Source: Bolinopsis microptera | Lineage: Eukaryota > Ctenophora > Tentaculata > Lobata > Bolinopsidae | Length of the DNA stretch: 64,000 nt | Direction of reading: 5' to 3' | Assembly (NCBI RefSeq): GCF_026151205.1 | Contig: NC_087073.1 | Location: 14,525,837-14,589,836, forward strand | Shown here: positions 1-12,429 of the stretch, one piece after another | Position numbering within the stretch: position 1 is the stretch's first letter | Layout: each line of letters opens with the position of its first letter | Translations under genes and position numbers: made by a program | Notes under the pieces: generated by a model | Told to the model about the DNA's origin: nothing | Database searches by the model: none | What the model saw: only the letters and a program-made list of their open reading frames with translations

Positions 1-2035
1 GACTTGTAGATTATTGTCATATAATTCAGAGATTAGTTTAGTTAAATGAATAGCATGTTTGTAAATTCTTGTTGTAATAAATTTTGATATTTGTTAATTT
101 TAATTTTAATCAGCCGTGATACCCCGTGTAATATAAACATTTAGCTTCTCTTTACCAGGCTGCACCATTTTCTATTCTTATTCTCATTTAATCCTGATCT
201 AGTAACACCTTGATGTCCTATGTGAACTTAATTTTGACCGATTTTGTATTCCGTATCCCTTTTTTTGCGATCTTTTTTGTAGCTTTTTATGTCGGACAGA
301 TAAAAATATTTCAAGTTGATATAATTTCAAGATTAAACGACTGGTTCAGATATACCTGGATCATATTAACTTACAGTGTAATAATGACATGATACAATTT
401 AAAGTATATACAATAAAAATTCGCAAGTTAAAGCAAGCTAGCAGTGTGTCAAAGCATATAAGAAAGCATATAAGAAAATAAATGAATATCATAAATAAAC
501 ATAGGATGTTTAAACTAGGGGCCACGCAGGAGCAACACCAGATTCAGCGGACATAATCTAAATAGAACGAATTGCTAACTGACACTGTACACTAATACAA
601 AGTTACTGAAGCTTGCAAAACGTTACATATTCATCGTAAAATTTGGTAATTATCCTAATAGCTGATATAGACGAAACAGCTCATAAACATGAAGTTCCCC
701 GAACCAGGCTATTAAAATGATTATAGCCCTAATTATTCCTTTGATGACAATGATTAGTGACCGCATAATTGTTTACCGGCACGATCTTAACAGTGATAAT
801 TACAGTGTGAGTTGAATCTACAGTTCAATTAGTGTTATTATTCAATTAGCGATATTATTCACTTATTGGGCCCCTTTTGTGAGGACAGAGCGGGAGACCC
901 TTCCCAATTGTTTTATCTTACACTGACTGCCTTAATAAGGCTGCTTTTCAAGTTCAAGATGCAAATGTAGCGGCTCAAAAATAGTGAATGGCGGTGTCAG
1001 TCTGTTTATGTATCATTATTCATAAAAGGGGTACAACCTGAATGATAGATTAGTCTATAGAAACTTACACTGTTATAATTAGCGCTGTAAATTGTGAAAA
1101 GGACGAAAGACACCGCTGCTAGCTTGAAGTTATCAGAATGTATTTTAAAATCCATTTTTCACCAGAAACAGTAGTATGATGTATATTTATGCATGCCATT
1201 TGTTATGTTTTTGAATTTGAGAACTGATTCGACTAAAAATATTTGTGTTTTCAATTTTCTTGTTCTTCGGTAACGACAAGGTTTGTTACCGATATTTTGA
1301 TCAGCATCACAACAGAAATTATGTGATGTTGCCATGTGCTGATAAACCGTTTATAATTAGAGGACAATGAACTGTGAACGGCACAATCCACATTCTATCT
1401 GGAATCTGGATGACAGGTTGAAGTCTAGCCGTTCTGCTGTAATGTCTTGTTGAGGAGTCCTCAAGATTCGCTTATAGTTCTACAAGTAGAAAGGAGGCTT
1501 TTTGAGCGCGTGTACTACAACAGTACAACAGTACAACATGCATTTATTGTTTAACGTTGATTCACGATGTCAATCCTTCGCAGCTCGGTGAGGCACAGTG
1601 GTGCATCTCGCCGATCTACCGAAGAGAAGGTTGCGAGAAGCATTATTTGATGCGCGCGCGACCCAGTAGTGCAACGCGCTACAATGTTTAACGCAGCTTC
1701 TAGTACCTCGACTTGTCAGTCACACTCACACTGTCCTCACTGATTGGTCACTGGTCAAACATTCGGTCAGACTGTCAAATTCTGAGTGTCAAATTCGGTC
1801 AGACTTTTTAAATCCGGTCTAGCCCGCGCCATCCAATTCCACCTACAAGTACGACCGCGCGAACTGCACTGCCGACCTGGCCTCACGGTGGAAAATTTGT
1901 CGATCGTGCATAAAATAATACTCGACGACTAATTGATACACGAGCGTTTATTGTATTTTTGTGCCAGCTGTTCATATGAAAAAAATCTGTAGAGGAAAAA
2001 CAGCAAAACTTATTATTTGAACATGATCCCGGACC
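1..2035. other. no gene seen; AT-rich non-coding sequence
   Basis: No splice-bounded coding segment or recognisable protein was found on either strand. The only structured item is the first copy of a dispersed repeat at 1557-1684. Confidence 0.5.
1557..1684 (+). repeat. dispersed ~100-bp repeat, copy 1 of 3
   Basis: It begins TTGATTCACGATGTCAATCC and ends with a GC-rich segment (GCGCGACCCAGTAGTGCA, then CGCGCTACAA). The same ends and the internal words CGCCGATCT and GGTTGCGAGAA recur at 62115-62217 and 62498-62609. This copy carries about 25 extra bases in the middle. It is far more GC-rich than its surroundings. It could be a short SINE or MITE, or a small RNA gene family. No A/B-box promoter or inverted termini were recognised. 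Confidence 0.7.
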
Positions 2036-2054
2036 TAATACTGTAATTATAATG

Positions 2055-2296
2055 GCGCAGGAGGGTCAACCTGAAAAGAACATTGCTTGACCCTCCTGCC
2101 CCACCGCATGGATCAGGAGGTTCATTTCAGAAACAGTGCTTGACCCTCCTGCCCCACCACATGGATCAGGAGGTTCATTTCAGAAAAAACAGTGCTTGAC
2201 CCTCCTGCCCCACCACATGGATTACGGGGGTCACCCACAAAAACAGTGCTTGACCCTCCTGCCCCACCACATGGATTACGGGGGTCACCCACAAGA
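2055..2296 (+). repeat. terminal minisatellite of the left arm
   Basis: Four to five units of about 50-60 bp share CTTGACCCTCCTGCCCCACC followed by ATGGAT. Two unit types alternate: ATCAGGAGGTTCATTTCAGAA and ATTACGGGGGTCACCCACAA. The array begins within ten bases of the outer end of the palindrome and is mirrored at 16983-17217. Tandem repeats at the outer end of long inverted repeats are a known property of Foldback-type elements. Confidence 0.85.
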
Positions 2297-2501
2297 CCAT
2301 GTGCGCTGCACTTATTTCTACATCGCGCGCGATACGTGTGTGCGTGATTACATGAAATATTACCGCGCCCTACGCCAAGTAGACGAAAAGCGTGGTCGAA
2401 GAGCGAGAGTCGGTACAATAAATAAAACGAGAGTTGGTACATTTAACTGGCATTTTTTAACCGTGGTACAATCAGAATTGAATACAGCCGACACAGGATG
2501 A

Positions 2502-2795
2502 GGGGGGGGGGGGGGGGGGGGGGCAATGACTACTGATGGAGACTTTTGAGCACCAATGGGGACGAAAATCATAGGGACTGAAGGTCAAATCGCTGGTGAA
2601 ATTTTCCATTTGTCCCCATAAGTACCCAAAGTTTTGGCGAGTTTTATGTAGTTTTGATATTATCTTTTATTAAATGACTTCTAAAGGAGACTTTTGGGGG
2701 CTAAAAATCTTGGAGACTTGAGGTTAAATTGCTGGCGAAATTCTGCACTTGTCCCCAAAGTACCCAAAGTCATTGGCTCCCCCCCCCCCTCCCCC
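2502..2795. mobile_element. poly-G/poly-C-ended foldback element (left arm)
   Basis: It opens with a run of about 22 G followed by CAATGACT and closes with AGTCATTGGCTC followed by a C run, so the ends are inverted repeats. Inside, GGAGACTTTTG occurs twice and two half-copies related by 'aaattt..cacttgtcccca' words are visible. The same element appears inverted in the right arm at 16483-16778. There is no coding potential. It resembles the other G-rich foldback elements at 18711, 38427, 47127 and 59807 only in its termini. Confidence 0.65.
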
Positions 2796-4546
2796 GGGTG
2801 AGGTGACGGAGAAAAATAAACTGAGCTCAAGGCTACATTTCCAGATATCCCGCCACGGCACCGTCACTCATGCTGCAAAGTGTGTTGAGAGATGCCCACG
2901 TCATCACACGTAAACTGTGTCACGAATACCTGAAATGCAGACGTGCAGAACAAACATAACTCTGATCTATATTTTTCATAAAACTTTCAGGATTTGCCAA
3001 TGAGGGAAAAGACAGCACTGTCCGAGAAGCTAGAAATGCATGAATCATAGGTGACATGGATAGGGGTAAAAAGTTTTTTAAAAACATGAAAATTGTGAAA
3101 GGAAAAGAAGTAGAAATGAGAAAGGGTAGATTTAAAATGTTTGAGAATCGATTTTGTGCTGAAGAACTCCGTCCGCAGGACGGGCTTCCGGCTACTTATG
3201 ATAATTCGAATAAATTTGAGATTCAAACAAGCTACGAATACGAATGCTTATAGCAGTGGCAAGCTCTTGTTTGCTGCGCATTGGCTGCAATGTATAACCG
3301 CAGTATGAACTGTCAAAATATTTGAATTTGCTTACCTAGTGGCTTTGTTTGATAAAGCATACATACTTTATATACCGATAAATCAATAACTCCTTTTGAT
3401 TCTTCGGTTTGAGAATTGTGCGGTCACACATCTCTGCAATGTCTGAAAAGGTGGCAGGGAAGTATTGAAACTTACTTAACACTATATTTACAGTTAAACC
3501 TTGAACTACTATAACTAGGGCAGTAGGAAACGCCAAAAAGTAGATCATCTGACTAAAACAACTTAACTTCATCCAAGAGTCTAGTTAGCAGCATTGTAGC
3601 GATAAGATACCACCATAGTTTGAGCTGTCGACACTGAAATAAAACAAACAATTTACTTTTCACTACTGCAGGGGAATGCATGTAACATATAAAGAATAAA
3701 GATATAATATATTGTATGTTTTTCATCGTGGCCTCAGGGGAGAAGGGCAGCTCGAAAAACCGAAAAAAGTCTAAAAAACCGTGTTGGAGCTGGTGAGTTA
3801 AAGCTACCGATCTCGATCGTGAGAGTCAGATGATCAGATCGCATGTAACGTGAGTTTCGCCCGCCTGAATAAGGCAACATGAAATCATATTGCTGGTGAC
3901 AGGTCTCGACCAAGATGTAAAATAAAGATACCCCAAATTTGTTATTTTTAAGCCGATTCACATCGACCCAAGTCTCTGCTTTGACCCTAAATGCTCAAAC
4001 TTCGTTAATAGATTGGAAAATCGTGTTATGCTTGTTACTAATAACTGTTGTTTGTGAGAGGACATCTCGATTTCCCGGATCAGAGGATCACACCAATGAG
4101 GGGTTGATTGTGCATGTGTGAACTTGACTAAATTTTCAAATTGCCCGATTTTTTTTCAGTAGGTCACATTACTCGTGACGTGCAAATGTATCTTTTGTCT
4201 TTTAATAGGTCAAGCTCAGAGCTTTAAAGCTTTAAAGACTTCTCCGTGACAAAGACGGCCGACATATATCTTTACTCCAGGAAAAGTCAGAACTCTTTCC
4301 ACACCACATTCTTAAATGTACACGACAGCAGAACGACGATGTAGCCCCACGCCGCAGTAAACTTTAAATTTCTGACCCGGAACGAGCCCAGCAACTGTAG
4401 ACAGCTGCGTGAGCTATGTACGGTTAGCAGATTTAAGAGCTTATGCAATAAGCAGTCACCGTTCACTCTCATTTTTGACTTTTCTTCTTTTGAACAACAA
4501 ATGTCCATTGAATGATGCCAAGCTAAGCGATTATGATTAGAAAAGT

Positions 4547-4750
4547 ACCGTGATTTACACTGATGGCTCATACAAGGACTTGTTGGACTTCGTGAATTTG
4601 GAGGACCTGCAGCTGTAATCAGTACTTCACTACCAGATGTGCGAGGCCGAGGTTCCCGTTTGACAACATTACAAGTGGACCACCCAGGCCGGGATGATCA
4701 CGCGCTAGTTGACATGAGATCTGATTCTCCCGGGAAAATTGGGCGAGATG
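4547..4750 (+). mobile_element. RNase H-like retroelement remnant (left arm)
   Basis: The frame from 4550 encodes V-I-Y-T-D-G-S-Y-K, the first catalytic block (YTDGS with the active Asp) of retroelement RNase H domains. After one frame change it continues into a Gly/Ala-rich stretch (EFGGPAAV) that fits the second strand of the fold. It is too short and broken to be active. The right arm carries the inverted copy near 14533-14731. The parental element (LINE or LTR type) cannot be told from this fragment. Confidence 0.4.
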
Positions 4751-6542
4751 ACCGGTGTCCTGTCAGAGGTCACGGATACAAGGATACAAAAATATAAATA
4801 TTTTATTGTACAATTACAATAGTCGTATAAACTTGACAAATTCGCCTACCATCACGTGACCCTCGTCAACGAGCAAGTGAAAAATGTGTTCACAGCATTT
4901 ATATTATACGGTAACTACACCATAGATTGACAAGCTAAGCGTACAGAAAAACGTCCAACTCCTGACTATAATAAAACTCCGGTATAATAGCGTTTTTGAC
5001 GGAGCAATTTAATGGCCTGGAGTAGGAAACTTTGTTGACCGGAATAAATTGATCCGAAAGGCGAAAGATACATATGAGAGGCCATCATAAGATGGTACCA
5101 AAATATCTCTGTGAAAAGTCCTTTTTACTTTTTTAAGCGTCAAAAGTCGGTGCACTTACTTTATCCATCGAAAAAAGGCATCCCCTGGTGGCTCGTAAAG
5201 TATCGATTTTAGCTGTCTAGTAGCCATCTTCTGTGCTCTCTGGCAGTCTAAGAAGAAACATTATTATATACGACTCTATACAAATAATCTTATTATAAAA
5301 CAGGATCATACATAGTTAATAGAACTCCATTAAGAAAACATCTTAACTACGTAATCTGTGCCTAGTACAACAGTTTCCAACACTTCCTACAGCTAGCAAT
5401 ATCCCTTATTTCATTTAAATCACTCAAATTTCTAAGTTCTAAGTTTCTATATTTAAGGTCATCAACAAGCATATTTGATATAAGTTTGTATTAGGTCTAC
5501 CAACACGCCCTTTAAATTTACCACTACTATTTAACACAAATTTCTCTTTGTGATGAAAAAGTTTAAAGAAGCTTTACAACTTAACTCAAACTAATGCTTC
5601 TGTCTGTCTGCTGCATTTGAGTTTATTTCTAAATGATTCGCAGCTTTCGGTAGCTCCATGTTCAGCCCACCATGCCTGAAAAAATTTGGTTCACAATAAC
5701 TTTGGTTCCCATAAATATTATGGTTACCATAATATAAGTCACAAATTTTGTTAATTTCAAGTCAACAACAATATTAGTCGTATTTTTAAGACCATTTTTC
5801 CATATCATTTAATTTTTTTAAATTTATTCAGCTAGCTTTTTTGACTAAAATATTTTCGATCTGGGAAATTATTTAAAGACGAGTCAACATTACATACATC
5901 AATTACATAGCATCACATACATTTACCTATAACACGCAGTAGCGACTTGTATAAATTTAACGATACTTAAATTCGTTAAATCATATATCATGTATTATAT
6001 GCTCTGCTGAAATCTTAGTCTCCTTTAAAATAAGTCCTCCCATGAAATTTAGTTTACAACAATTTTAGGCAATTGTTTGACTTAATTTATGGTATAATAG
6101 ATTTTTCGTTCCTGAGGAAAGGGAATTTCGGCGGATATAGTAACACCAGAAAATATTGGTTTATGTAAATTGAGTTTACGTTGTTTATCAATGATTCGAG
6201 GGCACTGCAACGAGAATTAGAACAATTAATCAAAAATTACTGCCTAAACATTTAATGACCAAAACCTAACGAGCTTAACCTCTGTCACTCTTTTTCGGAG
6301 ATTCAATATCATTTGACACAACTCTATGGATTAACTATATGATTTTTTAAAATAGGAAAACTAATCTGGTTGTATCCTAGCAGAACTGATTATTATATAC
6401 GTTAAGAACAGTGTCAGCTGGAATATTCAAGTAAGGTCATTTGTGTGCTTTCTTTTACAACAGAAACAAGGAATTGAAATATCATTGTAAACTAAAACTG
6501 ACAAGGGTAATCATAACATAACATTGTGCTCACAGTGTCACT

Positions 6543-6880
6543 CCATTCCTGAAAAAAGCCCATTTTCTTCCAATAAGACAACAAATAGAGTATAAGATTG
6601 CTCTAACCGTGTTCAAATGTGTCAACAACGTAGCTCCAAATTATATCACCAAATGCATCAACATTAAGAGTCAACCTGTACGTGTACTACGGACTGAACA
6701 AGACTATTTCAGGTCCTAAATGTTCCTACTGTTTCAAATTATAGTAAAACTGAGAGAAGCTTTAGTTACTGTGGACCCTTTGTTTGGAATCAGCTTCCTT
6801 AGCAATTGAGAACATTAACCGATATCGTCTTGTTTAAAAAGAGAATAAATACGCATCTCTTTGAAAAAGCATTCATATAA
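6543..6880 (+). mobile_element. CR1/L2-like LINE C-terminal fragment (left arm)
   Basis: Translated with a few frame changes, the segment gives the conserved tail of CR1/L2-type reverse transcriptases: PIRQQIEYKIALTVFKCVNN, then APNYI, then a RSFSYCGPFVWNQLP block and a lysine-rich FKKRINTHLF end. Internal stops show it is dead. The inverted counterpart lies at 12430-12765. No upstream RT catalytic domain of this family is present in the arm. Confidence 0.6.
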
Positions 6881-7242
6881 GTAGCATATAATAACTTTAT
6901 CATAAAACCCAAACTTCATAAAAATAAGTTCTAATGTACATATTCAATATTCATGAGTCGCTTTAGATGGCTTGAACTGAATCTTTACTTAGCTGTCATT
7001 AGTTTAGTGCTCAGTGTCAACAAGAATTGTCATTATATTTTCCCTGTGATAATATTCAATTTCAAGTCAATATATCATAGTTATTGAATGCCTATATATA
7101 TCCTGAAGTTAGGACTATGATTTGACCTGCCCATCCCCTAATTTTGGAAGTTTATATGCTCCTATCGTGAAAATGAGGTTAATTGAATGAAGGCTTTCAT
7201 GTTATTCTGTATTATCACGTCATCTTACATCACATTATCAGG

Positions 7243-7329
7243 TCCAGTATATCCATAATTAAGACACCAATTGAATAATGAATGTGAATTTGTTTAGAGA
7301 ATAAAATTTAGGTCGAAAATTTTGATCCT

Positions 7330-7367
<38 letters not shown>

Positions 7368-7603
7368 CCCCCCTCTGGCCTTATTTCATTAAATCCATAA
7401 CACCTGATCTTGAAGTTACTCACAAGGCGAGGAACATCCTAGCCTGTCCAGCATCTGGGAGGTCTACACAGGAAACAGTAGCTCATTTAGCTCTAGGTCA
7501 CCAGGCTGTGACAGTAGTCTTGATGTCCATTGTCCAACCAGTTCTGCGATTTACAGGTAACATCTAGGTAAATGAAATGAAATAATGAAATGAAATAAGA
7601 ATA
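7243..7603. mobile_element. insertion present only in the left arm
   Basis: The right arm passes directly from the equivalent of ATTATCAGGT to GATTAAGTTGAATG (12050-12075), whereas the left arm has about 360 extra bases there. The insert contains a poly-C run near 7330-7366 and ends in an A-rich (GAAAT)-type tail, as non-LTR insertions often do. It arose in one arm, or was lost from the other, after the arms formed. No target duplication was identified. Confidence 0.6.
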
Positions 7604-8149
7604 AGATTAAGTTGAATGTGCTTATGATGGGACCCTGGAGGGCAAGATCAGGTTATAATACTTGAATGACAATTCTAATGACAACCCAAAAATAGGAAGA
7701 GATCAAGAGGCAGGTCTATAGGAAGAGCTTAAATGTAGTAGAAATGTTACCTACCCTCCGAAGATGTATAAGTAAAGTAATAAAACAGCTCCCGCAGACT
7801 AATCTTTTGGATGGAGATCTCGCTAGAGTAACATGTTACTTGGTTCAATCCAATAACATATAAAATTAAAGAGTTTAAGAGTCCAAAATAGGAATTTAAC
7901 ACAAATATATATTAAATTCATTCACTGCAACAATCACTCCATAAAATCATGTAGGAGTATTGATAAGATTGAGTTCCAGATCACCTATATTGCTGTGGAT
8001 GCTAAAATCCTGACACCTCTATAACCCCTAAAAGAAACTATACATGTCATGGGTAATGGATATCATTAGTAGGTAGTTATTGCAAACAGAGTGCTACCAA
8101 GTGCCACGTCTTATGATTTTCTAGAAATCAGAAACAAAAAGTAAAACTC

Positions 8150-9144
8150 TAATCAAAATGCTGAGCAGGATGAAGCAAAGACTTGAAGAAAAACTAAGAG
8201 ACAACCAGAATGGCTTCAGACCTGGTTGCTCTACAACTTCGCACATTCTTGTTCTGTGAAGAATTATATAGGGTCTAAAGAGTGTGAAGGCCACTATGAT
8301 GTTTATAGATTTTAATAAAGCCTTTGACAGTGTACATAAAGGTTTGCTTATTAAGATACTTAAAGCAAATGGTATACCAGAATACATAGTGCGATTGATC
8401 TACACAAACACAGTGGCTTAAGTAATCACAACTGCAGATGGTATTACAGGGGTCTTCGAGGTCCTGGTAGGATCAGGATTCGGGAGTACTGCAAAGAGAC
8501 ACCTCATACTTGTTCATCATCGTGATTGACTATATCATGACAGTGGCTATAGATGATGACTCAGACTCTGGGTTCACTCTTAAGCCTGCACAGGGTGTAG
8601 ATGGATTTGTGCTGAAAATATCGCATATGTCAAATTCTCAGATGATGGTGCCCTTATCACTGATATAATTGAATGGGGCAAAACTACTCCTGGACAGGCT
8701 ATAGGAAGCAGCAAAAAGTGTGGGGTTAGTCTTGAACAACTCTAAAACAAATCTCATGACTCTAAACACTACAGAGGAAAGTAGACTTTAAAGCTGTTCT
8801 GGAAACCAGCTGGAAAACGTACCTTGGGGGCATAGATATCAACAACTGAGAGAGACTTTAGAGAGACTTTTCAAGAGCAACTATGAAGATCCAAGAGCGT
8901 AGGATGCAACTAGCTTTGCCATATACACTGCCACCTTGAACTAGTTGCTAAGTGTGGGGTACTTAATGAACCTAACCATGGTGTGCTGAGCAGGGGAAGA
9001 ACAGTCATAACTTATGTTGATAGCCTAAGGGCTGATACAGGTTTGAGTAACACTGGAGAAATCACGGGACTTATGGAGGATAGAAATCTATCGAGACAGT
9101 GCATCAATACTCGGACGCTGAAGCCTAAATTAAGAGAAGTTTAA
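8150..9144 (+). mobile_element. RTE/CR1-like LINE reverse transcriptase fragment (left arm)
   Basis: The 5' part encodes DNQNGFRPGCSTTSHI and, after a stop, FIDFNKAFDSVHKGLL. These are the RT blocks around the first catalytic Asp ([FI]DFxKAFDSV). The sequence then decays and ends in the family's C-terminus near 8960-9140: SRGRTVITYVDSLRADTG, GEITGLMEDR and NTRTLKP. The same C-terminus occurs at 46662-46815. The element is internally deleted, with several stops. The mirrored copy is at 10156-11238. Confidence 0.65.
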
Positions 9145-10155
9145 AAGTTCACAATCATAATTATTATTTAAAATTGCCTCTAATAGCTACTGATAATCAG
9201 CTTGATAGTCGTCTTCCAGCCAGTTTATCAGAAATAAATAAAATGCAGAACCTAACAAAAGGACTAAAATAACTCCAAGATATTTTTCATGAAAATTACT
9301 AAATTTGCATTGGCGCTCTACTCGATTCCAAAGGATTTTTGTTAATGATGCGTTGACAAAATGCGCGGCGCGGAAAAATTATCATTTGAAATTGTTTGTT
9401 GTTCAAACATATTTCATAAAATAATCTGTAATATATAGTTCTAATAGTGTATAAAAAAGAATAATCTCAAAATATAACACTAAACAGAGCAAAAACGAGG
9501 ATCGCGCAAAAATCATATCTATTTTAACAATTTCCGGGATTTTGAACAGGAACCATGTTTATACATATAGTATAATTAACAAATTACGCAAACCCTAAAT
9601 TTATTGATCCATAAATTTTTAAATTCTTTATATTTTCGTATATAAAATTATTTTTGCAAACTATTGACCGGGGACTCTACAATTAAAAATTTATGGATCA
9701 AGATTTTAATGGTTTGCGTATTTTGTTTTCATATATTTAAATGGTTCCTATTTAAAATCGCGGAAATTGTCAAAATAGATATAATTTTTGCGCGATCCTC
9801 GTTTTTGCTCTGTTTAGTGTTATATTTTGAGATTATTCTTTTTTATACACTATTAGAACTATATATTACAGATTATTTTATGAAATATGTTTGAACAACA
9901 AACAATTTCAAATGATAATTTTTCCGCGCCGCGCATTTTGTCAACGCATCATTAACAAAAATCCTTTGGAATCGAGTAGAGCGCCAATGCAAATTTAGTA
10001 ATTTTCATGAAAAATATCTTGGAGTTATTTTAGTCCTTTTGTTAGGTTCTGCATTTTATTTATTTCTGATAAACTGGCTGGAAGACGACTATCAAGCTGA
10101 TTATCAGTAGCTATTAGAAGCAATTTTAAATAATAATTATGATTGTGAACTTTTA

Positions 10156-11238
10156 AACTTCTCTTAATTTAGGCTTCAGCGTCCGAGTATTGATGCACTG
10201 TCTCGATAGATTTCTATCCTCCATAAGTCCCGTGATTTCTCCAGTGTTACTCAAACCTGTATCAGCCCTTAGGCTATCAACATAAGTTATGACTGTTCTT
10301 CCCCTGCTCAGCACACCATGGTTAGGTTCATTAAGTACCCCACACTTAGCAACTAGTTCAAGGTGGCAGTGTATATGGCAAAGCTAGTTGCATCCTACGC
10401 TCTTGGATCTTCATAGTTGCTCTTGAAAAGTCTCTCTAAAGTCTCTCTCAGTTGTTGATATCTATGCCCCCAAGGTACGTTTTCCAGCTGGTTTCCAGAA
10501 CAGCTTTAAAGTCTACTTTCCTCTGTAGTGTTTAGAGTCATGAGATTTGTTTTAGAGTTGTTCAAGACTAACCCCACACTTTTTGCTGCTTCCTATAGCC
10601 TGTCCAGGAGTAGTTTTGCCCCATTCAATTATATCAGTGATAAGGGCACCATCATCTGAGAATTTGACATATGCGATATTTTCAGCACAAATCCATCTAC
10701 ACCCTGTGCAGGCTTAAGAGTGAACCCAGAGTCTGAGTCATCATCTATAGCCACTGTCATGATATAGTCAATCACGATGATGAACAAGTATGAGGTGTCT
10801 CTTTGCAGTACTCCCGAATCCTGATCCTACCAGGACTTCGAAGACCCCTGTAATACCATCTATTCTGGTATACCATTTGCTTTAAGTATCTTAATAACTC
10901 TGACTTACTTCAGCGTCCGAGTATTGATGCGCTGTCTCCATAAAACTCTATCCGCCATAAGTCCGCCCATTTCTCCAGTGTCGTTGAGACCCGTGTCAGC
11001 TCGTAGGCTATCAACATAAGTCATGGCTGGTCTTAATAAGCAAACCTTTATGTACACTGTCAAAGGCTTTATTAAAATCTATAAACACCATAGTGGCCTT
11101 CACACTCATGGCCTTTAGACCCTATATAATTCTTCACAGAACAAGAATGTGCGAAGTTGTAGAGCAACCAGGTCTGAAGCCATTCTGGTTGTCTCTTAGT
11201 TCTTCTTCAAGTCTTTGCTTCATCCTGCTCAGCATTTT
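10156..11238 (-). mobile_element. RTE/CR1-like LINE fragment (right arm)
   Basis: This is the inverted partner of the LINE at 8150-9144, with the same RT and C-terminal blocks read on the minus strand. It differs from the left copy by a ~53-bp deletion near 10864 and by the 133-bp LINE insertion at 10898-11030. Like its partner it is a dead fragment with stops. Confidence 0.65.
10889..11039 (-). mobile_element. short 5'-truncated LINE insertion with 9-bp target duplication, right arm only
   Basis: The word TCTTAATAA occurs at 10889-10897 and again at 11031-11039, and the left arm has it once (8345-8355 region, reverse complement). Between the copies lie 133 bases that on the minus strand encode a LINE C-terminus (MTYVDSLRADTGLNDTGEM, then NTRTLK). 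They are similar but not identical to the older copy at 10160-10320. This is the signature of a target-primed, 5'-truncated retrotransposition into one arm after the palindrome formed. Confidence 0.75.
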
Positions 11239-11731
11239 GATTAGAGTTTTACTTTTTGTTTCTGATTTCTAGAAAATCATAAGACGTGGCACTTGGTAGC
11301 ACTCTGTTTGCAATAACTACCTACTAATGATATCCATTACCCATGACATGTATAGTTTCTTTTAGGGGTTATAGAGGTGTCAGGATTTTAGCATCCACAG
11401 CAATATATAGGTGATCTGGAACTCAATCTTATCAATACTCCTACATGATTTTATGAAGTGATTGTTGCAGTGAATGAATTTAATATATATTTGTGTTAAA
11501 TTCCTATTTTGGACTTAAACTCTTAAACTCTTTAATTTTATATGTTATTGGATTGAACCAAGTAACATGTTACTCTATCGAGATCTCCATCCAAAAAGAT
11601 TAGTCTGCGGGAGCTGTTTTATTACTTTACTTATACATCTTCGGAGGGTAGGTAACATTTCTACTACATTTAAGCTCTTCCTATAGACCTGCCTCTTGAT
11701 CTCTTCCTATTTTTGGGTTGTCATTCAAGTA

Positions 11732-12003
11732 GACAGTTGGGTAACCGATCTTCAGGCATTCTACTGACAAGTCCAAAGCAATGCAGCTATTTTGTTGTAA
11801 GTATGTCAGTAAGGGAAGTTATTAATGCCCTTCTTAAAACATCCCTTGGACCAAGAGGAAGATTAAGTGAGTGTGTAATGTCACCAGACAGTAACCACCA
11901 ACTCTATTCAAAGATTCAAGATCCACTTGTCACAGAAAAATATTCGAAGAGATTCTTTCAGATATTATAGTATATAGTACATTAAAAATTCAAGGTGTTA
12001 TAT
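11732..12003 (+). other. 272-bp insertion present only in the right arm
   Basis: The left arm reads continuously through CAAGTATTATAACC, while the right arm has CAAGTA, then 272 extra bases, then TATTATAACC, so a TA is repeated at the junction. The insert has an open frame (to 11970) encoding SVREVINALLKTSLGPRGRL. This recalls the LGP-G motif near the N-terminus of group II chaperonins and the BBS6/BBS10-like proteins, but the similarity is a single short motif and may be chance. No terminal inverted repeats were seen. Confidence 0.55.
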
Positions 12004-12429
12004 TATTATAACCTGATCTTGCCCTCCGGGGTCCCATCATAAGCACATTCAACTTAATCATACCTGATAATGTGATGTAAGATGACGTGATAATACAGAA
12101 TAACATGAAAGCCTTCATTCAATTAACCTCATTTTCACGATAGGAGCATATAAACTTCCAAAATTAGGGGATGGGCAGGTCAAATCATAGTCCTAACTTC
12201 AGGATATATATAGGCATCAATAACTATGATATATTGACTTGAAATTGAATATTATCACAGGGAAAATATAATGACAATTCTTGTTGACACTGAGCACTAA
12301 ACTAATGACAGCTAAGTAAAGATTCAGTTCAAGCCATCTAAAGCGACTCATGAATATTGAATATGTACATTAGAACTTATTTTTATGAAGTTTGGGTTTT
12401 ATGATAAAGTTATTATATGCTACTTATAT

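Noticed and set aside
2055-2296. CRISPR-like array because of regularly spaced repeats
   Set aside because: The units are contiguous minisatellite repeats without variable spacers, in a eukaryotic genome.
3336-3572. 78-residue hydrophobic ORF on the minus strand, repeated inverted at 15707-15943
   Set aside because: Preservation in both arms only reflects the palindrome's recent duplication. There is no family match, and the surrounding frames are closed. It may be a pseudogene piece, but I cannot support it as a gene.
4287-4571. 94-residue ORF on the minus strand of the left arm
   Set aside because: The right arm copy has a one-base insertion that breaks it, and it overlaps the RNase H remnant on the other strand.
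9664-9894. 76-residue ORF across the palindrome centre
   Set aside because: AT-rich chance frame spanning the loop and inner right arm; no homologue recognised.
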